A stretch of 64,000 nucleotides of DNA from CAZKEW01 sp964580435 (GTDB taxonomy: Bacteria; Acidobacteriota; Aminicenantia; Aminicenantales; UBA8522). The stretch lies in contig CAZOKP010000001.1 in the NCBI GenBank assembly GCA_964580435.1, positions 62,001 through 126,000 of the forward strand, read 5' to 3'. Under the pieces are notes generated by a model that was not told the DNA's origin, searched no databases, and was given only the letters and a program-made list of their open reading frames with translations. A program made the translations under genes and the position numbers. Positions 50,983-59,937 of the stretch are shown here, piece after piece (the first letter of the stretch is position 1; each line of letters begins with the position of its first letter).

Positions 50983-51080
50983 ACCCCCATCACGGAAATA
51001 GCGATGCAATCCCGTTTGCCGCGCTGTTTGACCCGTCTGCCTGCCTGTGATATTTTAATGCGGTAATAAGTAAAGCCAGG

Positions 51081-52364
51081 ATGGTTACAGTAAGGTTTGC
51101 GCCGAGTCCGACCGGGTATTTGCACCTGGGAAGCGCCAGAACCGCGCTTTTCAACTGGCTCTACGCCCGGCATAACGGCGGCAGGTTTCTGCTCCGGATC
51201 GAGGACACGGACATGGTCAGGTCTGATGTTAGGTTTCTCGACGAGATTCTCCGGGACATGCGCTGGCTCGGCATGGACTGGGATGGAGAGCCCATCTTCC
51301 AGAGCAAGCGCTTTGCTCTCTATAGGCAGAAAGCAGAGGAACTCCTGGCCGCAGAGAAGGCTTATAAAGAGGGCGAGGCCATCATTTACAGGATGGAGAA
51401 AGGCCGCACCATCGAAGTCCGGGACATGATCCACGGCACGATCACATTCCATACGGACGAGATCAAGGACCAGGTCATGATCAAGTCGGACGGCTCCCCC
51501 TCCTATAATTTTGCCTGTGTGATTGATGATGCGGAGCTCAAGATCACCCATATTTTAAGGGGAGATGACCATATCTCCAACACGCCCAAGCAGGTTCTTT
51601 TCTACGAGGCCTTTGGCTTCACGCAGCCGGAGTTCGGGCACATGCCCCTGATTTTAGGTCCCGACGGAGCCAAGCTTTCCAAGAGACACGGAGGTGTCGC
51701 GGTCGAAGAATACAGGAAAGAGGGGTTCCTCCCCGAAGCTTTGATGAACTATCTGATCCTTCTTGGATGGTTCCCCGGCGAGGAGCATGAGATACTCACC
51801 CCGGAAGAGGCGGTGAAATTGTTTGATATTTCCCATATGAGCGATGTCCAGGCCAAGTTCGACATCCAGAAGCTCCGCTGGATGAACGCCGCGCATATCA
51901 TGAAAAAAAAGACGGAAGACCTCCTGCCGCTCATCAAGCATCAGCTGGTGACGGCCAAGGTCGACCTCTCCAAAGTGAGCGATGAATTTCTCACTAAGCT
52001 CATTGAACTTTATAAGATCAGGCTGAAGACGCTGCGGGAATTTGTCGCCATGACGGATTGTTTTTTTCGAGACGATTTTGCCGTCGAAGAGGAAGGGAAG
52101 AAAAAATATCTGGATAAGCCGGAGAACAGAGAGAATATCCGGACACTTGCTGACCGCCTGGAAAAACTCGAGGAATTCAGCAGCGCAAATATCGAATCCA
52201 TTTCCCGTCAACTCGCCGAGGAGGGGCACCTCAAACCGGCCAGCCTGATTCATCCGGCCCGACTGGCCATCAGCGGGAAGACGTCGGGCGCCGGGCTTTT
52301 CGAGATGATGGAACTTCTCGGCAAACAAAAAGTCCTGAATCGTTTGAGAGGCATCACCCCATGA
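51081..52364 (+). CDS. gltX: Glutamyl-tRNA synthetase, short form without zinc-binding insert
   Basis: The 427-residue protein charges tRNA-Glu. It has the class I signature APSPTGYLHLGSARTALFNW (HIGH variant), RIEDTD, and the KMSKS variant KLSKRHGG near residue 200. The C-terminal anticodon-binding part is present and ends ELLGKQKVLNRLRGI. In usual bacterial GltX, AYxCxC and a ~40-residue zinc-binding or equivalent insert follow the first half of the active site. Here AEKAYKEGEAIIYRMEKG passes straight over it, which explains the short length. It overlaps glnS by four bases. The reading is otherwise intact, so it is probably functional. Confidence 0.88.
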   Translation: MVTVRFAPSPTGYLHLGSARTALFNWLYARHNGGRFLLRIEDTDMVRSDVRFLDEILRDMRWLGMDWDGEPIFQSKRFALYRQKAEELLAAEKAYKEGEAIIYRMEKGRTIEVRDMIHGTITFHTDEIKDQVMIKSDGSPSYNFACVIDDAELKITHILRGDDHISNTPKQVLFYEAFGFTQPEFGHMPLILGPDGAKLSKRHGGVAVEEYRKEGFLPEALMNYLILLGWFPGEEHEILTPEEAVKLFDISHMSDVQAKFDIQKLRWMNAAHIMKKKTEDLLPLIKHQLVTAKVDLSKVSDEFLTKLIELYKIRLKTLREFVAMTDCFFRDDFAVEEEGKKKYLDKPENRENIRTLADRLEKLEEFSSANIESISRQLAEEGHLKPASLIHPARLAISGKTSGAGLFEMMELLGKQKVLNRLRGITP

Positions 52365-54058
52365 GCGCACAGGAACCGAAAAAAAATTTCATCAGGGAAA
52401 TCATCGACGAGGACATCAGGAACGGGAAAAACGGCGGGAGAGTCCAGACGCGGTTCCCTCCCGAGCCGAACGGGTTTCTTCATATCGGCCACGCCAAGTC
52501 CATTTGCCTGAATTTCGGGCTGGCCGCCGACTATCACGGGCTCTGCAACCTGCGCTTTGACGACACCAACCCGGAGACCGAAGAGGCGGCCTACGTCGAA
52601 TCCATCAAGGAGGACGTGAGGTGGCTGGGGTTTGACTGGGAGGACAGGGAGTTTTATGCCTCGGATTATTTTGAGAAGCTTTACGAGTATGCCATTAACC
52701 TGGTCAAAAAAGGGAAAGCCTATGTCTGCGACCTGAGCGCTGAAGAGATCAGCGACTACCGCGGCACCTTGACCGCGCCGGGCAGGGTGAGCCCGTATCG
52801 AAACCGTTCGGTCGAAGAGAACCTCGACCTTTTATGGAGGATGAGATACGGCGAGTTTCCCGACGGCTCCCGCACGCTCCGGGCCAAGATCGACATGTCC
52901 CATCCCAACCTGTTAATGCGCGACCCCGTGCTTTACCGGATCCGGCGGGAGCATCATTACAGGACTCGGGATAAGTGGTGCATCTACGCCACCTATGACT
53001 GGGCCCATGGCCAGTCCGATTCCATCGAAGGGATCACCCACTCCATTTGCACTCTGGAATTCGAGGTGCACCGGCCGCTGTATGATTGGCTGCTCGACCA
53101 GCTCGGCATCCATCATCCCCAGCAGATCGAGTTCGCCCGACTCAGCGTCAGCCACACCGTCCTGAGCAAACGGAAGCTCCTGGAGCTCGTCAAGGAAGGC
53201 CGTGTTAGCGGCTGGGATGACCCGCGCATGCCCACGATCTCGGGATTGAGGCGGCGCGGCTATACTCCCGAGGCCATCAGAAATTTCTGCGAGATCATCG
53301 GCGTGGCCAAGGCGAACAGCATCGTGGATTTGGCCCTGCTCGAAGATTGCGTTCGCGAGGACCTGAACAAGCAGGCTCCGCGGGTCATGGCGGTCCTGCG
53401 CCCCCTCAAGGTTGTGATCGTGAACTACCCGGAAGGCCAGGTTGAAGAGCTCGACGCCATCAACAACCCGGAAGACCCGGCCATGGGGACGAGAAAAGTC
53501 CCGTTTTCCCGCGTCTTGTACATCGAACGGGACGATTTCATGGAGGCTCCTCCGAAAAAATTCTATCGCCTTGCCCCCGGCCGCGAGGTGCGCCTGCGCT
53601 ACGCCTACTTTATCAAGTGTGTCGATATCGTCAAGGACCCGAAGACGGGCGAGGTCATCGAGCTCCATTGCACCTATGACCCGGCGACGCGCGGAGGGGA
53701 TGCTCCGGACGGCAGGCGTGTCAAAGCCACCCTCCACTGGGTATCAGCAGACCGGGCTTGCGACGTCGATGTGCGCCTCTATGAGACGCTCTTCACCAAG
53801 CGGGACGCTGGCGAGGTCGAGGAAGGCGGCGACTGGAAGTCCAACCTGAACCCGAATTCGCTCCAGGTCCTCAAGGCCTGCAAGGTTGAGCCGAGCCTGA
53901 AGAACGCGGCGCCGGGGAGCCGCGTCCAGTTTGAGAGGCTCGGGTATTTCTGTGTCGACGCGAAGGATTCCTCGCCGGAGAATCTTGTTTTCAACCGCAC
54001 CGTGACTCTCTACGACCCCTGGGCGAACATCAGAAAAGCCGGCACAGAGAACGGATAG
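52361..54058 (+). CDS. glnS: Glutaminyl-tRNA synthetase
   Basis: The 565-residue protein has RFPPEPNGFLHIGHAKSIC (HIGH motif), RFDDTNPETEE, DWAHGQSDSIEGITHSICTL, EFARLSVSHTVLSKRKL (KMSKS variant) and the two C-terminal beta-barrels (PFSRVLYIERDDFMEAPPKK). It charges tRNA-Gln directly. GlnRS in bacteria outside a few lineages reflects transfer from eukaryotes in the past and usually means the GatCAB route is not needed for Gln. It is coupled to gltX by an ATGA overlap, so both Glx charging enzymes are made together. Confidence 0.94.
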   Translation: MSAQEPKKNFIREIIDEDIRNGKNGGRVQTRFPPEPNGFLHIGHAKSICLNFGLAADYHGLCNLRFDDTNPETEEAAYVESIKEDVRWLGFDWEDREFYASDYFEKLYEYAINLVKKGKAYVCDLSAEEISDYRGTLTAPGRVSPYRNRSVEENLDLLWRMRYGEFPDGSRTLRAKIDMSHPNLLMRDPVLYRIRREHHYRTRDKWCIYATYDWAHGQSDSIEGITHSICTLEFEVHRPLYDWLLDQLGIHHPQQIEFARLSVSHTVLSKRKLLELVKEGRVSGWDDPRMPTISGLRRRGYTPEAIRNFCEIIGVAKANSIVDLALLEDCVREDLNKQAPRVMAVLRPLKVVIVNYPEGQVEELDAINNPEDPAMGTRKVPFSRVLYIERDDFMEAPPKKFYRLAPGREVRLRYAYFIKCVDIVKDPKTGEVIELHCTYDPATRGGDAPDGRRVKATLHWVSADRACDVDVRLYETLFTKRDAGEVEEGGDWKSNLNPNSLQVLKACKVEPSLKNAAPGSRVQFERLGYFCVDAKDSSPENLVFNRTVTLYDPWANIRKAGTENG

Positions 54059-54090
54059 TCGACTGAGGAGGACACGAATAGGAGGGTGGC

Positions 54091-55041
54091 ATGCTGGTGA
54101 AAAGAGCGCCCAAAATAAAATCTTCCGAAATCACGCCGAAAAAGCTTTATTTGAGCCGCCGCGAGTTTATCGCTCGTTCTGCCGCACTGGCAGGAATCGG
54201 ATTTCTCAATCCGAACTCTTTTCGCCAGGTCAATGCCCAACTCGAAAAAAAACTTGAAATCGCCAAAAGGGGAGAGTTCAATGTCGCGGAAAAAGTGACT
54301 CCGTTTGAAGATGCAACCGGCTACACAAACTTCTATGAGTTTTCCACGAGCAAGCGTGAGGTGAGAGAGCTCAGCCGCAACTTTCGCATCCGGCCCTGGA
54401 CTGTGGCGGTTGAGGGGCTTGTGGTCAAGCCTCAAAACTTCGCTGTTGACGAAATCATCCGGATGTTTCCGCTTGAAGAGCGGGTCTACCGCTGGCGCTG
54501 CGTCGAGGCCTGGTCCATGATCATCCCTTGGGTCGGTTTTCCTCTGGCCGGTTTGATCAAGAAATGCGAGCCCACCTCAAAAGCCGCTTTTGTTGAGTTC
54601 ACTACGTTTTACGACCCCGAGCAGATGCCTGGGCAGCGGTCGGGCATCCTGGACTGGCCCTATACGGAAGGCCTCAGGATGGACGAAGCCATGCATCCCT
54701 TGACGCTCGTGGCTGTCGGCATGTATGGAGAAATCCTTCCCAACCAGAACGGCGCGCCGCTCAGGCTTGTCATTCCCTGGAAATACGGGTTTAAAAGCAT
54801 CAAGTCCATCGTCCGGATCCGGTTCCTGGAGAAGATGCCCAAGACGTCCTGGAGCAGGCAGAACCCGGATGAATATGGCTTCTACGCCAACGTGAATCCC
54901 GCCGTCACCCACCCGCGCTGGAGCCAGGCCACGGAGCGGCGCATAGGGGAGGACGGCAGGCGAAAGACTCTGATGTTCAACGGCTATGGCGACCAGGTCG
55001 CAAGCCTCTATTCAGGCATGGACTTGAAAAAGTTCTATTAG
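54091..55041 (+). CDS. msrP: Protein-methionine-sulfoxide reductase catalytic subunit MsrP
   Basis: The 316-residue protein has a Tat signal (YLSRREFIARSAALAGIGF) and the sulfite-oxidase-type molybdopterin fold. WRCVEAWSMIIPWVGFPLAG contains the Mo-ligand Cys, and YFDPEQ-like FYDPEQMPGQ, LRLVIPWKYGFKSIKSIVRI and NPAVTHPRWSQATER are typical of MsrP (YedY). It repairs oxidised methionines in periplasmic proteins. Its membrane partner MsrQ is not adjacent. GGAGGG precedes the ATG. It converges with the RraA-like gene, with a four-base overlap of stop ends. Confidence 0.93.
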   Translation: MLVKRAPKIKSSEITPKKLYLSRREFIARSAALAGIGFLNPNSFRQVNAQLEKKLEIAKRGEFNVAEKVTPFEDATGYTNFYEFSTSKREVRELSRNFRIRPWTVAVEGLVVKPQNFAVDEIIRMFPLEERVYRWRCVEAWSMIIPWVGFPLAGLIKKCEPTSKAAFVEFTTFYDPEQMPGQRSGILDWPYTEGLRMDEAMHPLTLVAVGMYGEILPNQNGAPLRLVIPWKYGFKSIKSIVRIRFLEKMPKTSWSRQNPDEYGFYANVNPAVTHPRWSQATERRIGEDGRRKTLMFNGYGDQVASLYSGMDLKKFY

Positions 55042-55907
55042 TTTTTTACCGAATCATCTTCCTTGAGGCCGACTTTTTTATAGAGGTCTCTCCGTCCGGC
55101 CTTGTCGTTCTCCATGATCTTCCTGGCGTATTTGGCCACCGCCTCCGCCTTAGAACGAGGCACGACTGCGACGCCATCACCGTCGGCGATAATGATATCT
55201 CCGGGAATGACCAGGAGGCCGCCGCAGACAATGGGCCGGTTGATGGATTCAAGCTCGTTCCGGCCGGGCCGGATGCCGCGTCCAGCCTTTTTGAGATAGA
55301 GGGGAATGCGCTCAGTGATGATCTCGTCTGTATCCCTGGCTGTGGCGCTGGTGACGACGCCCACACAGCCCAGGCCTTTCCATTCCAGGATGTTGTAGGA
55401 GCCGATCGAGCCGACATCCGCACGAGGCGCGTCTTCGATCACGAGCGCCGTGCCCTTACGGATCAACGTCATATAGAGCTCCGCGGAGCGCTGCTCATAC
55501 CAGCTCGACGCCCACTTGTCATAAGCCTCAGTAGACATGGTGCCGGCCGGGGGGTTCTGGGTGGGGACATACCTGGCGGTAACGGCAACCCCCACGAACC
55601 GGTGAGTGAAGTGCTCGGTGTCGCGCCAGAGAGGATGGATCTCCTGGTCCATGAGGCCGACATTTTGCAGTCCCACCGAATCCATCCCGTCAGCCACATC
55701 AGCGACTCGCAATCTTTCGAACAGGGCCAGAATCCGTTGGTCGTCGGCTTCCGAATAAACCGGCGTGACTATAAAATTCTTGCCTGGGCGCAGAACTTCT
55801 GCGCTCCCGGCTTTTTCATCCAGGACCTGGCCTGGGGCCAGCCCGGCTGCCAGCAGAGAGAATGCGGCGAAGGTCAGAATCAAACCATGGGTCAAGCGTG
55901 TTTTCAT
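55038..55907 (-). CDS. Exported RraA-like protein (RraA/HMG aldolase family)
   Basis: The start is ATG 55907 (289 residues): AGGAGA lies just upstream and the promoter at 55954-55982 would lie inside the longer frame. The N-terminus THGLILTFAAFSLLAAGLAP is a signal peptide. The core has ADVADGMDSVGLQ, GTALVIEDAPRADVGSIG, GVVTSATARDTDEI and VIPGDIIIADGDGVAVVP, with the Gly/Arg-Asp pattern of RraA and HMG/CHA aldolases. Family members are cytoplasmic, either RNase E inhibitors or metal-dependent aldolases. An exported form suggests a periplasmic aldolase-like role, but no substrate is known. Confidence 0.82.
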   Translation of the reverse strand: MKTRLTHGLILTFAAFSLLAAGLAPGQVLDEKAGSAEVLRPGKNFIVTPVYSEADDQRILALFERLRVADVADGMDSVGLQNVGLMDQEIHPLWRDTEHFTHRFVGVAVTARYVPTQNPPAGTMSTEAYDKWASSWYEQRSAELYMTLIRKGTALVIEDAPRADVGSIGSYNILEWKGLGCVGVVTSATARDTDEIITERIPLYLKKAGRGIRPGRNELESINRPIVCGGLLVIPGDIIIADGDGVAVVPRSKAEAVAKYARKIMENDKAGRRDLYKKVGLKEDDSVKN

Positions 55908-55953
55908 TCTTTTATCTCTCCTGTTCATATTTTTTGGCTGAAGATTCAAACGC

Positions 55954-55982
55954 TTTATATACTGGCCTAAAAGAGGTGTCAA
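55954..55982 (-). promoter_or_regulatory. Promoter of the RraA-like gene
   Basis: On the minus strand TTGACA (55982-55977), a 17-base spacer and TATAAA (55959-55954). Its location decides the start at 55907. Confidence 0.8.
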
Positions 55983-56036
55983 TACCTTCGAATTTTTTAT
56001 CATCCGGGACCTCTATCTCGGCAATAACGAGAATTA

Positions 56037-56065
56037 TTGACATCAAGGGCCGACAAAGATATGTT
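56037..56065 (+). promoter_or_regulatory. Promoter of the gene at 56087
   Basis: TTGACA (56037-56042), a 17-base spacer and TATGTT (56060-56065), close before the start codon. Confidence 0.7.
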
Positions 56066-56086
56066 TTGCTCAGCCGATAAGAAGGG

Positions 56087-56629
56087 ATGAGCATGAATCG
56101 TAAGACCGTTTTGGTAAATCGCGCGCCGGTGCTGACTCTTTGGGCCAGCATTGTTGCCGAACGCCTCGGGTTTGACCGGGAGGCAGCACTCTCGCTTGGC
56201 AAGGCCCTGGCCGGACTGAATGCTCAGTCGAAAGGACGGAGCCTCGGTATCTATAGACCGGCCGAACGCGTCCAGGGTGTTCCCGTTAAAAAGGCCCGCC
56301 TGGGCGAGGAATTTTGGGTTGAGCTTCTCGGCCGCCCAGTACCAGCCAAGACCACCGAGCACGGCCTTCGGGCTGTCGTCAAGGACCGGCCGATCGAGCC
56401 GGACGGCGTGGACCGGTATCTCGAAGAGAAGTTCGGCCCGATGCTCCACGCTGTCAAAGAAGCAATGATTGCCCTGGCTCTGGCTTTTGACCCCAAAGAG
56501 CTCGCGGTCAAAGCCTTTTCCCTTTACGAGCGCTTTCGGCCCGCAATCCCTTCCGGCGTGCGCGGCTGGGGGGCGAAAGGCGAGCTCGACGTCAACCTGA
56601 TCCGCTCGCTGGCCACAAAGGACGGTTAA
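56087..56629 (+). CDS. Conserved protein of unknown function
   Basis: The 180-residue soluble protein looks like a widespread but unnamed bacterial family: RAPVLTLWASIVAERLGFD, REAALSLGKALAGLNAQSKG, RSLGIYRPAERVQG and AFSLYERFRPAIPSGVRGWG. No catalytic residues can be pointed out. An alternate start at Met3 (56093) is possible. It has its own promoter and ends at a strong terminator. Confidence 0.72.
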   Translation: MSMNRKTVLVNRAPVLTLWASIVAERLGFDREAALSLGKALAGLNAQSKGRSLGIYRPAERVQGVPVKKARLGEEFWVELLGRPVPAKTTEHGLRAVVKDRPIEPDGVDRYLEEKFGPMLHAVKEAMIALALAFDPKELAVKAFSLYERFRPAIPSGVRGWGAKGELDVNLIRSLATKDG

Positions 56630-56642
56630 ATTTAGCCAAAAA

Positions 56643-56677
56643 AAAGGGGACGGCGTTGGGCCTCGTCCGTCCCCTTT
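56643..56677. terminator. Bidirectional rho-independent terminator
   Basis: AAAGGGGACGG (56643-56653) pairs with CCGTCCCCTTT (56667-56677), an 11-bp stem with a 13-base loop. On the minus strand the stem runs into a long T-run, ending the TonB-receptor transcript; on the plus strand it ends the 56087 gene. Confidence 0.88.
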
Positions 56678-56686
56678 CTGCGTCTT

Positions 56687-59443
56687 TTAGAACATCAACC
56701 GGATGCCGATTCTAGCCTGGCGCGGGTCTGCGATTCGGTAGAGATCATGCCCCGTCGTGGAGGGATAGTTGTTTATGACCCAGTCGTAGCCAATTCTTGT
56801 GCCCCAACTCCTGATCGTATCGGCATTAAAGACGTTGAAGACATCGAAGATCACACCGAGGTTGTACTTTTTTGCCAGGGTGAAAACCTTTTCCAGCCGG
56901 ATGTCAAGGACGCTCATGACCGGGTAGTGTTTTACGCCGCGCGGCTCAGTGAAAAAGGTCACTCTTCCTTGATTGAGCGGGCTTGTCCTGTACCTCGTTG
57001 CCCAAGCATTGCCCGTGATGCCCCGGAAATAAGTGTTGAAGTTGATGTTCCAGGGCAGGACGTATGTCGCCTGGATTTTGAGCATGTGCGTGGAATCGTT
57101 GGTCGAATGGCCATCTGCGTTGATCCAGAAGTTGGGGTCGGCTGTGCTGAGAGAGTCGCGGTCGCTGTAACCGACATCATCGGCAAACCCGTTATCTATG
57201 GTCCCGGTGGCTTGGGAATAGATGTAAGAGAAAAGCATCTGCCACTTGTTGGAGAAGCGCTTGTTGAAGAGAAACTCAAGACCCCAGTAATTCCTGTAGG
57301 GATTGTCCAGGATCCAGGGCTGTCCCTTCTCGATGTTGTCCAAAACATACTGATAAGTGCTCATAGTGTCTGCTGTTCGCTGATAGATCGTGTACGTTTC
57401 GTCCAATTCCGGAACGTAAACATCATATGGCTCATAGTCGGCTTTCAGGTCGTATTTGCCGATGATGTTTTTCCATTCCCTGTAAATAAATGTCACGCCC
57501 AGCGAGGCATCTTTGAAAAGCTCTCTTTCGATCCCGAGCGTAAACTGGTTCATATAGGGGTGTTTGATATCTTTCGCCAGCGTGTAGAGATTCTCGGGGA
57601 CAGTGCGATCAAATTCAACATATTGTTCGCCATCCCAGATATATGAAATATAGTCGCTGGTAGCTGAGGCGGGATTGAGCCGGTCAAAGTAGGAGGAGAG
57701 CATCGCTTCGGTGAATTGTCCGTAGTGGCCTTTCAGGATCGTGGTTTTGTCGCCCAAAAGGTCAAAGGTCAACCCGATCCGGGGCGCCAGCCGGTTCGTT
57801 TTATAGACGCTGCCATCGACGCCCTTGACTGATCCCCAGTTCTGGCTGAACCGGAGCCCCGCGTTGACGTTGAGGCGCGCTGTGATTTGCCAGGAATCCT
57901 GAACAAAGGCTTCGATCCTCGTGTAGTAGCTGTTCCAGTCATAGCCTTCGTATTGATAAGCGAGATACGGCTCTCCGACCGCGTCGTCAATATAATAGGT
58001 GTGATTCGTGCCTGTATAGCCGAACCGGTTCCTGACGTAGGAGCGCTCGGCCTCCACGCCGAATTTGAAGTCGTGGTCGCCCTTGATAAAATCTTCAACA
58101 TAATGGGTGTAGCTGGCATTGGCCTGGAAGCGGGTGCGGTCGTATTTTCCAAAATTATAGGAGTTATAAAGCAGCTTGTTCTGATCAAGGATGAAGTGCG
58201 AGTTGACGTCCATCCCATTCTCAGGATCAAGATAGTAATACCCCCAGAAATAAGCGGCTTTGAGGTCAAAGAAGCTCTTGGGGCTGAAAATGTGAGTCAG
58301 GCTGAAATTGCCGACAATCTCCGGCGACTTCTGTCTTACGGTTGCCGCCTGATCGACCTGTGGACCTAATAGGACGGTATCCGGGAAGCGGTTGATCCCG
58401 TTGTAGGTGTCGATCTGAACAGAAGCGCTCATGTTGGTGGAAGCGGAGATCTGCGAAGTGAGCTTGAGGAAACCGTGCGGCTGCTTATAATCTTGGGGAT
58501 TAGGGAAACCGGTAGGATAGTCCTGGGTCCGGTAGTACTGCAGTCCCACATAGAACCAGAGTTTATCCTTTATTATGGGACCGCCAATGTGGGCACTGAG
58601 GTCCATCAGTTTCGTCAAGGGAGCTGAGAGATCGGGGAAATCTCTGGAATAATCCATATTGTTATCTGCCTGCCAAAAGCCTTTGGGCGGATCATCCATT
58701 TTCCCCTGATAGTCAAACTCCATGTGGCCGGAAAGCCGGTTTCCGCCGGATTTTGTGACAAGGTTGAAAATGACACCCGTAAAATTCCCGTACTCAGCCG
58801 GCAATCCCACTCCCATGACTTTGGCCTCCTCGATGATGTTGTGGTCGAGGAAGACCCAGGCTGAGCCGGCTTCCGGGTCGGCGACGTTGACTCCGTCCAT
58901 CGTGTAAGCGATTCCAGTGTTCTGCGAGCCTCCAAAAGCCGAGTTGGCATCTGTGACTCCGGGTGCCAGCCAGACAATATCTGCGGTGAACTGGCTGTAG
59001 GGAATGTTCCTCAGGATTTCGTTGGACAGAGTGACAGAGGCGGTTTCCGCTGATTTGACGTCAACGGTAGGCGCCTTACCAACAACAGTCACCTCTTCGG
59101 CCACAACGGCCTGAGGCATAGTGATGTCCACCGTCAGCCGGACGGTCGTGTTCATGCGGATGTTCTCGCGCACGACTGTTTTGAAGCCTTGAAGTTCAGC
59201 CTTGATACTGTAATCTCCGGGAGGAAGAGCGGGGAAGCGATAGGAACCGTCGGCTTCGGAGACGGTGGTTCGCGTACCCATGAGGTTTGGACTCGTCAGC
59301 GTAACCGTGGCTCCCGGAAGCGGCAATCCTTTTTCGTCGAGAACCGTGCCGACGATGGCGCCCGTTTCCCTGGACTGGGAGAAGGCCAGGGGCGGGAGAA
59401 GAATAAGGAAAGCCAATAATGAGAGTATGCATTTTGTTTTCAT
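56687..59443 (-). CDS. Oar-like TonB-dependent receptor with carboxypeptidase-regulatory domain
   Basis: The 918-residue protein has a signal peptide (CILSLLAFLILLPPLAFSQS), an N-terminal CarboxypepD_reg domain at about 28-110 (GAIVGTVLDEKGLPLPGATV), a plug domain (ILRNIPYSQFTADIVWLAPG, IAYTMDGVNVADPEAG) and a large barrel ending RIGIRLMF with C-terminal Phe. Such Oar-like receptors in Acidobacteriota-type genomes import or bind large ligands such as glycans or peptides across the outer membrane. The ribosome binding site AAGGAG precedes the ATG. It starts 72 bases after the small peptide gene, under the same likely sigma-54 promoter. Confidence 0.9.
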   Translation of the reverse strand: MKTKCILSLLAFLILLPPLAFSQSRETGAIVGTVLDEKGLPLPGATVTLTSPNLMGTRTTVSEADGSYRFPALPPGDYSIKAELQGFKTVVRENIRMNTTVRLTVDITMPQAVVAEEVTVVGKAPTVDVKSAETASVTLSNEILRNIPYSQFTADIVWLAPGVTDANSAFGGSQNTGIAYTMDGVNVADPEAGSAWVFLDHNIIEEAKVMGVGLPAEYGNFTGVIFNLVTKSGGNRLSGHMEFDYQGKMDDPPKGFWQADNNMDYSRDFPDLSAPLTKLMDLSAHIGGPIIKDKLWFYVGLQYYRTQDYPTGFPNPQDYKQPHGFLKLTSQISASTNMSASVQIDTYNGINRFPDTVLLGPQVDQAATVRQKSPEIVGNFSLTHIFSPKSFFDLKAAYFWGYYYLDPENGMDVNSHFILDQNKLLYNSYNFGKYDRTRFQANASYTHYVEDFIKGDHDFKFGVEAERSYVRNRFGYTGTNHTYYIDDAVGEPYLAYQYEGYDWNSYYTRIEAFVQDSWQITARLNVNAGLRFSQNWGSVKGVDGSVYKTNRLAPRIGLTFDLLGDKTTILKGHYGQFTEAMLSSYFDRLNPASATSDYISYIWDGEQYVEFDRTVPENLYTLAKDIKHPYMNQFTLGIERELFKDASLGVTFIYREWKNIIGKYDLKADYEPYDVYVPELDETYTIYQRTADTMSTYQYVLDNIEKGQPWILDNPYRNYWGLEFLFNKRFSNKWQMLFSYIYSQATGTIDNGFADDVGYSDRDSLSTADPNFWINADGHSTNDSTHMLKIQATYVLPWNINFNTYFRGITGNAWATRYRTSPLNQGRVTFFTEPRGVKHYPVMSVLDIRLEKVFTLAKKYNLGVIFDVFNVFNADTIRSWGTRIGYDWVINNYPSTTGHDLYRIADPRQARIGIRLMF

Positions 59444-59515
59444 GTTTTTCTCCTTCCCAAATTCCTTATGAGAGAAGACCTTCTCTCTTTCTCCTTTTTT
59501 CTTCGTGATGATGGA

Positions 59516-59689
59516 TCATCTTCGATTTTCACCTCCTAAGCAGTTCTTTGAAAAGCACGATTCAGGGCAGTGCAGCGGATTGCCCTTGACGAATTCTCCT
59601 GCGGTGCTGGATGGCTCGCCGGAGGAGAAGCTGCAGAGAATGAAGAACAGCATGAGCAATATGACAATCACAATAAGCGCCTTCTTCAT
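59516..59689 (-). CDS. Small secreted cysteine-containing peptide, unknown
   Basis: The sequence encodes 57 residues. It starts MKKALIVIVILLMLFFILCS, a signal or lipoprotein-like N-terminus with Cys19, and the mature part ends NPLHCPESCFSKNCLGGENR with C-x3-C-x4-C at 41, 45 and 50. A very good ribosome binding site (AAGGAGGTCTAA) precedes the ATG, and a sigma-54 promoter lies 34-48 bases upstream. The TonB-dependent receptor gene follows on the same strand. I know no family for it. Its arrangement parallels the peptide at 47024, but the two sequences are not obviously alike. Confidence 0.72.
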   Translation of the reverse strand: MKKALIVIVILLMLFFILCSFSSGEPSSTAGEFVKGNPLHCPESCFSKNCLGGENRR

Positions 59690-59722
59690 TTAGACCTCCT
59701 TTTTCATACGTCCTGTTTAAAG

Positions 59723-59737
59723 GCAAAAAATATGCCA
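59723..59737 (-). promoter_or_regulatory. Sigma-54 (-24/-12) promoter of the peptide-receptor operon
   Basis: On the minus strand TGGCATA-TTTT-TTGC has exact RpoN spacing and keeps the invariant GG and GC. Transcription should start near 59711, leaving about 22 bases of leader with the AAGGAGG site. Confidence 0.78.
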
Positions 59738-59844
59738 AAAAAATCCAAAACAGGCGAAAGTCTCCATTTTTTCGATATCCCCCATATGGTTTTGCTTTTT
59801 TGCTTTGATCTGGTCTGGGCAAGGAGATTTTTCTATTAATGAAT

Positions 59845-59861
59845 TGTCTAATTTCTGGACG
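59845..59861 (-). promoter_or_regulatory. Candidate enhancer site 1 for the promoter at 59723
   Basis: TGTCTAATTTCTGGACG contains GTCTAA-TTT-CTGGAC, a 6-3-6 dyad with 4 of 6 pairs; the same sequence with two changes recurs at 59938. Confidence 0.55.
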
Positions 59862-59937
59862 CCGCGGCGGCAACTGACCGGGCACGAAATGCCGAAATTG
59901 CAGATAATAAACGAAATGCACGTCGGAAAACAGAATG

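Larger units (their letters stand above)
50406..51080. other. Intergenic region with two inverted-repeat elements
   Basis: This 675-base stretch between the ABC ATPase gene and gltX carries two copies of a structured element (50542-50637 and, inverted, 50868-50982). A stretch between them (50650-50867) has an open frame without recognisable motifs, possibly decayed coding DNA. Confidence 0.5.
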
